From an uncultured Alteromonadaceae bacterium (lineage in GTDB: Bacteria > Pseudomonadota > Gammaproteobacteria > Enterobacterales > Alteromonadaceae), in contig CANNDC010000015.1 of NCBI GenBank assembly GCA_947503265.1, forward strand, positions 38,014 through 102,013: a stretch of 64,000 nucleotides of DNA, written 5' to 3'. Position 1 is the first letter of the stretch; each line of letters opens with the position of its first letter. Shown here piece after piece: positions 45,359-55,281 of this stretch. A model generated the notes under the pieces. That model searched no databases. It saw only the letters and a list, made by a program, of their open reading frames with translations, and was not told where the DNA came from. The position numbers were made by a program, and so were the translations under genes.

Positions 45359-47572
45359 ATGAAAACACTCTTCCAAAATTCTATTGCCCTTTGCTGCGTT
45401 TTATTTAGTGCGTTTAGTTACTCGGAGGCACTTACCATCGAACGTATTTTTCAATCTCTTGCGTTGGAAGGAAGCTCGCCGAAAAATCTTAAGGTATCTC
45501 CTGATGGCAAGCGAGTTACCTTTCTTAAAGGTAAACAAAGGGATTACGAGAAATACGATTTGTGGGAGTACGATGTTGCATCAGGGAAAACCCGTATCTT
45601 ATTCGATTCTGACGATTTAATTTCAGGCGAGGTAGAGCTATCAGATGAAGAAAAAGCCCGTCGCGAGAGAATGCGCGAAAGTGGCAGCGGAATTATCGAA
45701 TATTTCTGGTCTAGCGATGGCACAGCCTTGGTTTTTCCATTAGCAGGCGATGCTTATTACCTAAAATTAGGTGAAAAGAATACCAAACAACTATTAGACA
45801 CCGAAGCATTTGAGACAGATATCAAGCTTTCTCCAAAAGGAAACTATATTTCTTATATTCGAGAACAAAACCTCTACATTATGGATATCGATACGGGCAA
45901 GGAAACGGCCATCACCAAAAAAGGTGGAGGTAATATTAAATTTGGAATGGCGGAGTTTGTTGCTCAGGAGGAAATGAATCGGTTAACCGGTTATTGGTGG
46001 GCCCCAGATGAATCAAAAATTGCATTAACTAAAGTTGATACTTCGCCAGTAGAGGTCATAACCCGCAGCGAAATTTACGCTGATTCCATCAAAATGATTA
46101 CGCAAAAATATCCCTTAGCTGGCACAGATAACGTGATAATTGAATTAGGTGTATACAACCTTAAAAATAATAAAACCCGCTGGATAGATATGGGCAGTGA
46201 AAAAGATATTTATCTCGCCCGCGCAAAATGGATGAATGACAGCCGTAATCTCACTTATCAATGGCAAAGTCGAAACCAAAAAGCACTGGAACTTCGTGCT
46301 TATGACACCGTCACCCAAAAACAAAACGTGCTGGTTAAAGAAAGCAGCCAAACATGGGTGAATTTGCACTACGACCTGTATTTCCTAGAAGATAGCCAAC
46401 AGTTTATTTGGGCTTCAGAGCGAGATGGCTTTAAGCACCTCTACCTGTTCGATAATCAAGGAAACGAGCAGCGTCAGTTGACCTCGGGAAATTGGATAGT
46501 GGATACCATTAGCGCCGTAGATGAGAAAAATAATTGGGTTTATTTCACTGGACGCAAAGATAACCCTATCGAAAAGCACTTGTACCGCGTTGCTTTGACT
46601 GGTGGAGAAATCGAAAAAGTGTCGAAACGCAATGGCTTTCACGAAATCAACTTTAGTGAGGATGCCTCTATTTACGTTGATCGATTCTCAACTGTCAATA
46701 CGCCATGGCAAGTGAGCTTGCATCAAAGTAATGGCAAGCAAATTACTTGGTTGGAAGAAAACGCCATCACTGAAGATCACCCGTTGTACGCGTATCAATC
46801 ACAATGGGTCAAGCCTGAGTTTGGCAGCTTCAAGGCCGAAGACGGCACAGAACTGCACTACCGACTATTCAAACCTGCAAAACTACAAAAAAGTCATCCT
46901 GCGATTGTCTATGTTTATGGCGGTCCCCACGTGCAAGTGGTGCAGAATAGCTGGACGGGAAGAAGTCGTGGCCTTATGACACAATATTGGGTAAGCAAAG
47001 GCTATGTGGTGTTTTCTATCGACAACCGAGGTTCATATTACCGAGGAAAAGCCTTTGAAGACCCGCTCTATCAAAAAATGGGTAGTGTTGAAGTGGCTGA
47101 TCAAGTGCTTGGTGCGAAATTCTTAAAAGAATTAAGCTATGTTGACGAAAAGCGAATTGGTATCTATGGCCATAGTTACGGCGGCTATATGTCGTTGATG
47201 TCTATGTTTAAGGCTAATGAATACTTCTCTGCGGGTGTTGCAGGTGCACCAGTGACAGATTGGCGTCTATATGACACCCATTACACAGAGCGATATATGG
47301 GTAACCCCAATCAAGTAGATGAAGCTTATACTGCTGCATCGGTATTTCCTTATGCGAAAAACCTATCTAAGCCACTGTTGATAATTCACGGCATGGCAGA
47401 CGACAATGTTTTATTTAAACACAGTACAAAGCTGTATAAACACTTACAAGACTTAGCGATTCCCTTTGAAATCATGGATTACCCGGGCAAGAAACACAGT
47501 ATCAGAGGTAAAAATACGCAGATTCACATGTACAAGACGATTACCAATTTCTTCGATAGAAATTTAAACTAA
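45359..47572 (+). CDS. S9 prolyl dipeptidyl peptidase (DPP IV-like)
   Basis: A 737-aa serine peptidase. A signal peptide (LFQNSIALCCVLFSAFSYSEA) is followed by an eight-bladed propeller that includes the Glu motif EEMNRLTGYWW typical of DPP IV, and an alpha/beta hydrolase domain with nucleophile Ser606 (GHSYGGYMS), an acid in MADDNV and a His in GKKHSIRG. It would cleave X-Pro dipeptides from peptides in the periplasm. ATG 45359 starts the signal peptide; an earlier ATG-like extension is out of place. Confidence 0.9.
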   Translation: MKTLFQNSIALCCVLFSAFSYSEALTIERIFQSLALEGSSPKNLKVSPDGKRVTFLKGKQRDYEKYDLWEYDVASGKTRILFDSDDLISGEVELSDEEKARRERMRESGSGIIEYFWSSDGTALVFPLAGDAYYLKLGEKNTKQLLDTEAFETDIKLSPKGNYISYIREQNLYIMDIDTGKETAITKKGGGNIKFGMAEFVAQEEMNRLTGYWWAPDESKIALTKVDTSPVEVITRSEIYADSIKMITQKYPLAGTDNVIIELGVYNLKNNKTRWIDMGSEKDIYLARAKWMNDSRNLTYQWQSRNQKALELRAYDTVTQKQNVLVKESSQTWVNLHYDLYFLEDSQQFIWASERDGFKHLYLFDNQGNEQRQLTSGNWIVDTISAVDEKNNWVYFTGRKDNPIEKHLYRVALTGGEIEKVSKRNGFHEINFSEDASIYVDRFSTVNTPWQVSLHQSNGKQITWLEENAITEDHPLYAYQSQWVKPEFGSFKAEDGTELHYRLFKPAKLQKSHPAIVYVYGGPHVQVVQNSWTGRSRGLMTQYWVSKGYVVFSIDNRGSYYRGKAFEDPLYQKMGSVEVADQVLGAKFLKELSYVDEKRIGIYGHSYGGYMSLMSMFKANEYFSAGVAGAPVTDWRLYDTHYTERYMGNPNQVDEAYTAASVFPYAKNLSKPLLIIHGMADDNVLFKHSTKLYKHLQDLAIPFEIMDYPGKKHSIRGKNTQIHMYKTITNFFDRNLN

Positions 47573-47730
47573 CGGTGTGATAAACCACAGCAACTTATTG
47601 AGTAGATAATGTTTAAAGGTCGCTCTCCCTTTCATTGGAGTGCCGAAGCTCAATAAACTACTGCCGCGCTGCGTTTAACTTGGTTTGGCGTTTGCGTGTA
47701 CTAATTTATTGAATGAAAAGGAGTAATAGG

Positions 47731-47997
47731 TTGGATAAAGATGAATTTGAAGCATGGAAAGACACGAAATCTAAAGGTTTTTTGAAATATATTGCCGTCA
47801 ATGGTTTGTTGATGTGGGGACTTCCAATGTTTGTGGCAATGGCCTTTATTAGTAAACCATTCACTGATGGTTTTACATCCAAATCTGCAATTGTTCACTA
47901 TATCGTATGGCCTTTTGCAGGACTTCTATATGGAGCAATGATGTGGTGGGTCAATGAGCGAAGATTTAAAAAATTTCTGTCCAGTAAGAAAAACTAG
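47731..47997 (+). CDS. small two-span membrane protein, TTG start
   Basis: An 88-aa protein with two membrane spans (YIAVNGLLMWGLPMFVAMAFI and IVHYIVWPFAGLLYGAMMWWV) and a basic C-terminus. The first ATG at 47713 has no ribosome site, while AAAAGGAG lies seven bases before the in-frame TTG at 47731, so TTG is the better start. I do not recognise the family. Confidence 0.65.
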   Translation: MDKDEFEAWKDTKSKGFLKYIAVNGLLMWGLPMFVAMAFISKPFTDGFTSKSAIVHYIVWPFAGLLYGAMMWWVNERRFKKFLSSKKN

Positions 47998-48148
47998 CTG
48001 TATTACCAAGCTATAATGAGACTAGCTGGCTTGTATACTTCTTTTCTATTTGTTTGTTAAGCAATAGGGGTGTTGTGGTCAATACCCATCTGAATTCACA
48101 ATAAATTAATTATTGGAGCTTAGTTTCAAATCTTACGTATTTTATGAT

Positions 48149-48694
48149 TCATTTCATATGCTTTTTAAGCTTTTCGTAGTTCGCTTGCACCAGGGTAATA
48201 TCTTCTTCTGGCACATTTTCCGTTGCTTTTATCAACCGCATTGCACCTTCAATTTGTGCTCGCATATTTTCTGGCATCATCGCTATCATTTCCGGCGTCA
48301 TTTGCGACATATCCATAGGTTGTTTGCGCATTTCAATGGCCATCATTGCGGCTGAAACTTTATCACCGACACTCGCCCAGTTTTGAACAGAGTCAAACCC
48401 TGAGTCTTCAACTATGTCTGTCAAAGCATCAAGCATAGGCGCATCTAGATGTTTTAGCATCTGACTCATTAATGCAATATTGCCATTTTCGTCTACATCA
48501 AACTGAACATTCTGTCCCTGCTGCAACTTAGCTTGTATTGCTTTGATGTTTTTGTTTTCTGAATTGACCAAGGCATCGATAGACTCAATATACTTGTCCA
48601 TATTAGACTGAGATAATTTCTCTGCATGGGCTGCGGCGGCACATAGCGACAACATCAAGGCACCAAACCAAAACTTAATGATATAAAATTTCAT
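48149..48694 (-). CDS. uncharacterised periplasmic protein
   Basis: A 181-aa protein with a signal peptide (FWFGALMLSLCAAAAHAE) and a mature part rich in helices and Met (QMTPEMIAMMPENMRAQIEGA). I do not recognise a family. It is upstream of nothing on its strand except the gap to the PH-domain gene, with 22 bp between them, so the PH-domain gene and this one probably form an operon. Confidence 0.7.
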   Translation of the reverse strand: MKFYIIKFWFGALMLSLCAAAAHAEKLSQSNMDKYIESIDALVNSENKNIKAIQAKLQQGQNVQFDVDENGNIALMSQMLKHLDAPMLDALTDIVEDSGFDSVQNWASVGDKVSAAMMAIEMRKQPMDMSQMTPEMIAMMPENMRAQIEGAMRLIKATENVPEEDITLVQANYEKLKKHMK

Positions 48695-48716
48695 GGCAAC
48701 GTCCTCTTTAAGGTTG

Positions 48717-49088
48717 TTAAAACATAGAATCTGCTAAGGTTTTTTGAATTCCTACCACAGTATTTTTGTTTAATTCTTTAGAAACGGGATTGTCTTGACC
48801 CGATACCCAAATTTTAATCTCTGCATCCATATCGAAACGACCCGCGGTTTCTACTTTGAACTGAGTAATTGCACGATATGGAATGGAATGATATTCGACT
48901 TTTTTACCTGTCAAACCTTGTTTATCGATGAGTATTAGTCGCTTATTGGTAAATACGTACATATCGCGTATTTCTTTAAATACACGTTCCACTGATTCAG
49001 TTGCACCTAGAATCGGTGCTAAGTCTTCTGCTACTTCGCCCGCATCAATTTCAGATGCATTGCCCATAATTTTATCTAGCAGTCCCAT
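48717..49088 (-). CDS. bacterial PH-domain protein
   Basis: A 123-aa protein with a bacterial pleckstrin-homology pattern: VFKEIRDMYVFTNKRLILIDKQGL, YHSIPYRAITQFKVETAGRFDMDAEIKIWVSG. Such domains are known mostly by structure; function is not clear. It starts at ATG and lies upstream of the 181-aa periplasmic protein gene. Confidence 0.75.
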   Translation of the reverse strand: MGLLDKIMGNASEIDAGEVAEDLAPILGATESVERVFKEIRDMYVFTNKRLILIDKQGLTGKKVEYHSIPYRAITQFKVETAGRFDMDAEIKIWVSGQDNPVSKELNKNTVVGIQKTLADSMF

Positions 49089-49165
49089 TTGATTTCCCTT
49101 GTCGATGATTTAGAGTTATAGATTACAATACTAAGTCTATCCAATACCCAAAGGCAACAAGTTGC

Positions 49166-50161
49166 ATGAACTCGATTTCTTTTCAACACATTGAAAAAGC
49201 GCGGACACGCATTGCTTCAATGATTAAACAAACTCCTATTTTTGAATCGAGTTTGTTAAACGAATACTTGGGAAGCCGAATTTTGTTCAAGGCAGAGTGC
49301 TTGCAACGAGTCGGCGCGTTTAAATTACGTGGAGCTCTCAATGCTATCGCGGTAATGGCCGAAAACGACCAGCTTCCAAACAAAATTGTTGCCAACAGTT
49401 CGGGGAATCATGCTCAAGCAATCGCTTATGCAGCGCGCCTGTTTAATATTCCTGCAAAAATTTTCAGTACGAAAAACGTGTCTGCGGTTAAAGCGGCGGC
49501 TACCCGACACTATGGTGCTGAGTTAGCCCTATATGACACCCGATTGGAAGCGGATGCCGCTGTCGCCCTAGCTGCTAAAGAATCAGGAACCGTTTGGATA
49601 CCGCCATTTGACCACCCTGACATCATCGCAGGCCAAGGAACCTTGATGCTCGATACCATTGACCAAGTAGGCGATTTCGATGCCGTTTTTGCTCCCTGTG
49701 GAGGAGGAGGTTTGCTTTCTGGAACACTAGTTAGCGCTCGCTCACTTTGCCCTAGTGCAAAAGTGTTTGGCGCTGAACCTTTGGCCGCAAATGACGCCGC
49801 TGAGTCGTTACGTCGAGGGACGATTGTGCCTTTAAAGGCCCCGCCCATTACGCTCGCAGACGGTGCTGCTACGCCATCGGTTGGACAATATACATTCCCA
49901 TTGCTGCAACAAATTGACGGACTCTATGAGGTTAACGAAACACACATCGCATACTGGACGCAATGGCTCCAGCATTTGCTAAAACTGCATATTGAACCTA
50001 CCTGCTGTATGACAATGCAAGCTGTTGTCGAGTGGCTTTCAACCGTTTCTAAAGGACAAAAAGTCGTAGTTTTGCTTTCCGGCGGAAACATTGACGCCAA
50101 TAAAATGCAGCAAATTTGGCAGCATGACCACCTTACACGTCCGCCAAGCTTAGGGAAGTAA
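49166..50161 (+). CDS. PLP-dependent threonine/serine dehydratase-like enzyme
   Basis: A 331-aa fold-type II PLP enzyme. Lys53 in VGAFKLRGA forms the Schiff base, and CGGGGLLSG binds the cofactor phosphate; ASSGNHAQ-like NSSGNHAQAIA is typical of threonine dehydratase and serine racemase. No C-terminal regulatory ACT domain is present. The exact amino acid used is not predictable. Confidence 0.85.
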   Translation: MNSISFQHIEKARTRIASMIKQTPIFESSLLNEYLGSRILFKAECLQRVGAFKLRGALNAIAVMAENDQLPNKIVANSSGNHAQAIAYAARLFNIPAKIFSTKNVSAVKAAATRHYGAELALYDTRLEADAAVALAAKESGTVWIPPFDHPDIIAGQGTLMLDTIDQVGDFDAVFAPCGGGGLLSGTLVSARSLCPSAKVFGAEPLAANDAAESLRRGTIVPLKAPPITLADGAATPSVGQYTFPLLQQIDGLYEVNETHIAYWTQWLQHLLKLHIEPTCCMTMQAVVEWLSTVSKGQKVVVLLSGGNIDANKMQQIWQHDHLTRPPSLGK

Positions 50162-50294
50162 ACTGCCAAGTTTAGATAACTAAATCGTCATGCTGAGGTA
50201 ACTAAATCGCCCATTTTAGGCATACTGTTGCAAAGTATCTCCATTTACGTCAATTTAGAGCCTAGTTCAAAATGCGTTTAATGTTGAGAATCAA

Positions 50295-51941
50295 ATGAAA
50301 CTGCTGTTGTTAATCTTGTTCATTTCGCTGGCCGAATTTGCCATCGCAAAGCCTACTGTCATTGGTAATGTTAAAGGCTACACATTGTCAAACTCAGGGG
50401 CCTTAATCCAGTTTAGCTATTTGGCATTTGAAAATGGCAAGGTGATTGCCATTGGCGACCAAACCATTTTAAACGGGTTGGCGGATAGCCAAGTCATCGA
50501 CGGCAAAGGGAAAACTCTACTACCCGGCTTGATTGACTCCCATGGCCACCAACTCATGTTAGGTGAAACATTACTTAACATTGATGTGCGCGATATCAAG
50601 ACTGCTAAAGAAACCGCGGAATTTGTAAAAAACTACGCCGACAAGAATCCACAACTGCCCTGGATTACTGGCAGAGGGTGGAATCAAGTTCTTTGGCCGG
50701 ATAAAGCCTTCCCAACCTCCAAGCAATTAGACGAATACATTACAAACCGACCAGTATGGCTAAAACGAATTGATGGACACGCAGGCTGGGCAAACTCTCA
50801 CGCGTTGAAGCTCGCGAATATCAATAAGGACACTTTGGATCCACCGGGCGGCAAAATCGAGAGAGATGAAAATGGTGAACCCAGTGGTGTGTTAATCGAT
50901 ACCGCTATGTCGTTGCTGACTCAACATATACCTGATGCCAATGAAGCAGCATTAACAGCCAATCTCAATGCGGCTACTCAGCATTTACTGTCATTAGGCG
51001 TCACTAGCATGCACGATGCGGGGATCAGTGAGAGTGTCTATCACTTTTATAAGAAAAAAGCACAAAACAATCAGCTTGGTATGCGAATTTACGCCATGTT
51101 GTCAGCAGTAGATCCAAAGCTTGAAAACATGCTTGGCAAAGGCAGAATATCCGACGAAAAGGACATGCTATCGATCCGAAGCGTTAAAGCTTATGGGGAC
51201 GGCGCTCTGGGTAGCAGAGGAGCAGCACTTCTAGCGCCTTACTCAGACGAACCAGAGAATATGGGCTTATTAATCACCCAAGAATATCAATTGAAACCCT
51301 TGTTTGATTTGGTTATTTCAAATGGCTTTCAACTCAATTTCCACGCTATTGGCGATCGCGCAAATCAACTCGCGCTAGACCAATTCGCTCAAACGTTCGA
51401 GAGTATTGGTGGTAGTGAACTGCGCCATCGAATAGAACACGCACAAGTCATTGCTTTGAATGATATTCCTCGCTTCAAGCAACTAGGAATTATACCAGCG
51501 ATGCAGCCAACCCATGCCACCAGCGACATGAATATGGCGGAAGATCGTATTGGAAAAGACCGACTTCGTGGCGCTTACGCATGGAAACGCTTTGTAGAGC
51601 AAGGTTCGCCCATTGCGATGGGCTCTGATTTTCCTGTGGAATTAGCGAATCCTTTTTATGGGTTACATGCCGCAGTAACAAGACAAGATCGCCAAAATCA
51701 ACCCAAAGCCGGCTGGATTCCAAGTCAAGCGTTAAGCCTAGAGCAGGCATTTAAAGGATTTACCATTGATTCAGCGTATGCGGCTCATCAAGAAGACGTA
51801 TTAGGCGGGTTAACTGTGGGGAAATGGGCAGATTTCATCTTGATCGACCAAAACATTTTCGCCATTTCACCTCAACAAATCTGGCGGACTAAGGTATTGG
51901 AAACTTGGTTAGCCGGAGAAAAAGTGTATGACGCAAAATAA
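50295..51941 (+). CDS. secreted amidohydrolase, YtcJ-like
   Basis: A 548-aa metal-dependent hydrolase with a signal peptide (LLLLILFISLAEFAIA), the HxH motif LPGLIDSHGH, conserved LNFHAIGDRAN and HRIEHAQ, and the C-terminal NPFYGLHAAVTRQD block of the Amidohydro_3 family. Substrate unknown. A decayed copy of its 3' region (51713-51774 matches 53544-53605) lies beyond the next gene. Confidence 0.85.
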   Translation: MKLLLLILFISLAEFAIAKPTVIGNVKGYTLSNSGALIQFSYLAFENGKVIAIGDQTILNGLADSQVIDGKGKTLLPGLIDSHGHQLMLGETLLNIDVRDIKTAKETAEFVKNYADKNPQLPWITGRGWNQVLWPDKAFPTSKQLDEYITNRPVWLKRIDGHAGWANSHALKLANINKDTLDPPGGKIERDENGEPSGVLIDTAMSLLTQHIPDANEAALTANLNAATQHLLSLGVTSMHDAGISESVYHFYKKKAQNNQLGMRIYAMLSAVDPKLENMLGKGRISDEKDMLSIRSVKAYGDGALGSRGAALLAPYSDEPENMGLLITQEYQLKPLFDLVISNGFQLNFHAIGDRANQLALDQFAQTFESIGGSELRHRIEHAQVIALNDIPRFKQLGIIPAMQPTHATSDMNMAEDRIGKDRLRGAYAWKRFVEQGSPIAMGSDFPVELANPFYGLHAAVTRQDRQNQPKAGWIPSQALSLEQAFKGFTIDSAYAAHQEDVLGGLTVGKWADFILIDQNIFAISPQQIWRTKVLETWLAGEKVYDAK

Positions 51942-52003
51942 TCCATTTCAGTGTGATTAAGTAAAGGTTTTTTACTCCTAAATAAACGGCATTGCGGATG
52001 ATA

Positions 52004-53446
52004 CTAATAAGATCCGCTGCCATAAGTTTCCTGTTTACTGGGCCTAGGACGCACTCTAGTCGGTAGCTTATCTCCTGTTCTCCGGTCAAAATCATCAGGT
52101 GTGCGCACGCTGGGTATAAAGTCATTTGTATCTTTAATCCAACTATCCAATATTGCACGATGATTCGATAAAATTGTCTGATATTTTTTATCAGCAGCTA
52201 GATTATTTAGCTCGTAAGGATCGGCCTCTAAATCGTAAAGCTCTTCTCTGTCTCGAGGAGCAAGAAATGGGCGCGCCTGATGCTTGTTTAACATACCCAG
52301 ATCATTCAATCTTACTAGCTCCCACCAGGTTTTATGATACACAGTGTCACCACTTGGCGTGGCAGGAAGGTCGTTATAATTGTTGCGAATATAGCGATAG
52401 CGTTTAGAACGCACTGAACGTCCATGATCTTCAAAATCATGCCAGTTCCTCTCTGAGAATGCATAGTCTCTAAATTTCAAATTCGGATTTCCAAACAGCG
52501 ACTTAAAGCTATTTCCTTCTATACTGCTAGGTTTGGTTGCGTTGGCCAAATCAAGAAAAGTAGCAGAAAGATCAATTACGCTAACGATACTTTGCGTTGA
52601 ACTTCCTTTGTTTTTAATACCTTTGGGCCACTGGACAACTAGCGGAGTTTTCACACCTGAATCAAACAGAGTGGTTTTATCTCTTGCGTAAGGACGACCA
52701 TTATCTGTTATGACTAGGATCAAAGTATTCTCAACGATATTTTGTTGTTTGAGCTTTTCAATCACACGCCCTACATTCATGTCGAATCGGCTTACTTCAT
52801 CGTAGTAGGCAACAAAATCTTCAAAATAGAGTTCAGTTGGCGGATAGTACGGTGGCAGACGTACGTCTTTATGCGTGTGTTGGTATGGAAGGTCACTTTG
52901 GCCTTTAAACCAAGGGCGGTGAGAATCCCAGGCCGCTAGCCACAAAAAGAAAGGTTTGTTTTTCGGACGCACATCAAGTAACTGTAACCACTCGTCAGCG
53001 CCTGATTGAGAGCCGTTGCCATAATAGGATTCTTTCACTAAGTCGAATCGCGACTTAATTTCTTCGCCCATGTGCCACTTTCCCGCAGCTCCGGTCCAAT
53101 ATCCGGCTTCCTTAAGTTTTTCAGAAAACGTAAGTTGTGAACTTGGTAAATCCCAGTGTAGCTGCTCTGCATCAGTATTGTGAGGGTAACGACCAGTAAG
53201 AATACTCGCTCGGCTAGGACTGCATGAACTTGCAGTTAAGTATGCTGAATCAAAGCGCATACCATTTTCAGCAAGTCCATCTATGTTGGGCGTATGGATG
53301 CTGGGATGTCCATAGGTGCCTAAGTCATCCCAGTTTAAATCATCCGCTATAATAAGCACGATATTGGGTCGTTGATCTTGTGCGAACAAGAAAGAGGGGG
53401 CAAAGATAAACCAAGCTAAAACGAAGCGGCGAATTAATCTATTCAT
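52004..53446 (-). CDS. type I sulfatase, secreted
   Basis: A 480-aa sulfatase with a signal peptide (RFVLAWFIFAPSFLFAQ), LIIADDLNWDDLGTYG (the metal motif) and the formylglycine signature CSPSR with Cys75; GKWHMGE and VITDNGRP are also present. The ATG at 53446 is chosen because the frame further upstream starts only with TTG. It is distant from the main utilisation locus and is flanked by the amidohydrolase gene and a relic of that gene, so it may have moved here separately. Confidence 0.9.
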   Translation of the reverse strand: MNRLIRRFVLAWFIFAPSFLFAQDQRPNIVLIIADDLNWDDLGTYGHPSIHTPNIDGLAENGMRFDSAYLTASSCSPSRASILTGRYPHNTDAEQLHWDLPSSQLTFSEKLKEAGYWTGAAGKWHMGEEIKSRFDLVKESYYGNGSQSGADEWLQLLDVRPKNKPFFLWLAAWDSHRPWFKGQSDLPYQHTHKDVRLPPYYPPTELYFEDFVAYYDEVSRFDMNVGRVIEKLKQQNIVENTLILVITDNGRPYARDKTTLFDSGVKTPLVVQWPKGIKNKGSSTQSIVSVIDLSATFLDLANATKPSSIEGNSFKSLFGNPNLKFRDYAFSERNWHDFEDHGRSVRSKRYRYIRNNYNDLPATPSGDTVYHKTWWELVRLNDLGMLNKHQARPFLAPRDREELYDLEADPYELNNLAADKKYQTILSNHRAILDSWIKDTNDFIPSVRTPDDFDRRTGDKLPTRVRPRPSKQETYGSGSY

Positions 53447-53543
53447 CGGAGATATCCAATTCAAATTATTCTGATCAATTAGACCACATATTTAAGATAT
53501 CGCAACGGATTTATTGTTAACTTTTAACATAAATTAAAAGTAA

Positions 53544-53605
53544 CTGGATTCCAAATCAGGCGTCTAACCTTGAGCAAGTATTTAAGGGATTTACCATTGA
53601 TTCAG
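53544..53605 (+). pseudogene. relic of an amidohydrolase 3' region
   Basis: These 62 bp match 51713-51774 in the amidohydrolase gene with nine differences. Read in the same frame, it gives IPNQASNLEQVFKGFTIDS against IPSQALSLEQAFKGFTIDS. Four of the changes are synonymous third-position changes, so the copy diverged while it was coding. No other part of the gene is visible around it. Confidence 0.75.
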
Positions 53606-53624
53606 TCGACAGTTATTTGCAAAC

Positions 53625-54116
53625 TCAGTTGCGGATCATGTATAGGCAACTCTCAAACCCAATTGAAAGCGGTTCAGGATATTCGCTTGGCGTAAAACCA
53701 AGTGATTGATAGAGAGATTTAGCCACCTGATTGTCTTGCATTACGAACAAAGATTCACCCTTTGCATCTTGTGACTGATGTGCTTTTTCTATTAGGGCCT
53801 CGACCAGATAACGTCCTACTCCTTGTCCCCGAGATTTAGGAGATACCACCAACCTGCCAAGATGATGGCGCCCAAGCCGAACATAATGTTGACCGAAAGC
53901 GAGAATGTCATTGGGCGAAGACTTATCAATAACTTTAAAGGTCGCAATCTCGTCAAAGTGCAACCTATCAACAAAATTAATTACCGATATGGGGTAGTAC
54001 ATAGCCGGACCACCCCAATCTTTTATCTGTTTGTCTGAACGAAACCAATTCAAAACACGGGTTGCGTCGTTTGGAACAGCCTTAGTGAGGGTTAGCGATA
54101 CAGTGTTCTGATCCAT
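53625..54116 (-). CDS. GNAT-family acetyltransferase
   Basis: A 163-aa N-acetyltransferase with the acetyl-CoA motif A (LGRLVVSPKSRGQGVGRYLVEALI) and motif B (LYQSLGF). The substrate is unknown. Its start overlaps the stop of the MBL hydrolase gene by 25 bp, so the two are co-transcribed. Confidence 0.85.
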   Translation of the reverse strand: MDQNTVSLTLTKAVPNDATRVLNWFRSDKQIKDWGGPAMYYPISVINFVDRLHFDEIATFKVIDKSSPNDILAFGQHYVRLGRHHLGRLVVSPKSRGQGVGRYLVEALIEKAHQSQDAKGESLFVMQDNQVAKSLYQSLGFTPSEYPEPLSIGFESCLYMIRN

Positions 54117-54949
54117 TTCTCTTCAGTAATAAAGTTCCAACTCCAGTCTTTCCACTTTTCGCCTAGGCCGGCTTCAATAATATCGTCTTCAGTCAAACCT
54201 CGGATCTTCAGTGCTTTTACTTTTGCGGATGTTTCTTTCATCATTTCAACAAAGCGCGTTAAGTCTTGTTTAGTCGCTAAATCACCATGCCCGGGGATAA
54301 TCTGCATATCGTCAGGAATCATTTTAAGGATAGTTTCTACCGCTAAAATGTAACCTGCGACTGTGCCACCGCCATCTAGATCAACATAGGGAAAACGGTC
54401 TCTAAAAAACAAATCTCCCGTATGTAAGACGTTGGCATCTTTGAAAACAACTATGCTGTCTCCATCCGTATGTGCTTTGGCGAAATGCATGACATTTATG
54501 GTCTCATCGTTGAAATGAAAATTCACACCAGCGTCATAGGTCACCACAGGCAATTCAGCATGTTTATGGTCTTCTTTTGCTGCTAGTCGAGTGCGAACAT
54601 TATCATGAGCAAAAATAGTGGCGTTGCGTACTTCACGCATGTAAACGTTGCTGCCCGTGTGATCGCCATGGTAGTGGGTATTGATAACAAACTTCAAATC
54701 ACTCTTTTCAATATCGTCTAATGCTTTGGAGATTTTTTCCGCCAAAGGCTCATATTGATCATCAACGATTAACAAACCTTCTGGCCCTGCTGATACACCA
54801 ATATTTCCACCAGCTCCAACTAACATATGGACAGAACCACCTAAGTGCTGTGCTTTCATTTCAACGTTGGCAAATCTGTCTTGAGCAAAAACTGAATTAT
54901 GTAAAATACTGATAGAAAATAATAAAGTAATAATTGAGAGCTTACGCAT
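54092..54949 (-). CDS. secreted metallo-beta-lactamase-fold hydrolase
   Basis: A 285-aa protein with a signal peptide (LSIITLLFSISILHNSVFAQ) and the zinc motif NTHYHGDHTG, plus further ligands in HTDGD and IPGHGD. It resembles periplasmic MBL-fold hydrolases rather than a proven beta-lactamase. It lies 34 bp from the left end of a MITE, so its promoter is probably inside the MITE. Confidence 0.85.
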   Translation of the reverse strand: MRKLSIITLLFSISILHNSVFAQDRFANVEMKAQHLGGSVHMLVGAGGNIGVSAGPEGLLIVDDQYEPLAEKISKALDDIEKSDLKFVINTHYHGDHTGSNVYMREVRNATIFAHDNVRTRLAAKEDHKHAELPVVTYDAGVNFHFNDETINVMHFAKAHTDGDSIVVFKDANVLHTGDLFFRDRFPYVDLDGGGTVAGYILAVETILKMIPDDMQIIPGHGDLATKQDLTRFVEMMKETSAKVKALKIRGLTEDDIIEAGLGEKWKDWSWNFITEEKWIRTLYR

Positions 54950-54982
54950 ATACCTATCCTATTGTTTTTCAAGTAACCTAAC

Positions 54983-55250
54983 TAGGGTCTGTTGACCTTT
55001 GCTGTATATTTTTGCAGCGATTGTGCGTTATTTAGGCAATGCATTACGAGTGTCATGTAGTTTTTCTACTTAAGCGAGTAATAAAGCAGAATAAATAACG
55101 CACAAACACTGCCCTTTGGGTTCGTCCTAAGCGCCTCCTGCTCTGAGTTGCTGACTTTTAGCTTAGAACCACTAGGCTTTCAAATCAGCGCCGCGATCAG
55201 AAGGCGCTTAGATAGAACAAAATTCATACAGCAAAGGTCAACAGACCCTA
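54983..55250. mobile_element. complete MITE, 268 bp, perfect 25-bp terminal inverted repeats
   Basis: The ends at 54983-55007 and 55226-55250 are perfect 25-bp inverted repeats beginning TAGGGTCTGTTGACC. If the outer TA is the target duplication, the element is 264 bp. Two further inverted repeats are nested inside: 55021-55034 with 55092-55105 (TTGTGCGTTATTTA, 14 bp) and 55127-55136 with 55202-55211 (CTAAGCGCCT, 10 bp). No ORF is present. It lies between the divergent MBL and nhaC genes. Confidence 0.9.
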
Positions 55251-55254
55251 AATA

Positions 55255-55279
55255 ACAATCTTATTAGATTGTGTTTTTT
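55255..55279 (+). terminator. terminator-like hairpin in the nhaC leader
   Basis: ACAATCT-TATT-AGATTGT is a 7-bp AT-rich stem followed by GTTTTTT. It begins five bases after the MITE and lies about 70 bp upstream of the nhaC ATG, so it could stop transcription leaving the MITE or act as an attenuator. Confidence 0.5.
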
Positions 55280-55281
55280 CG

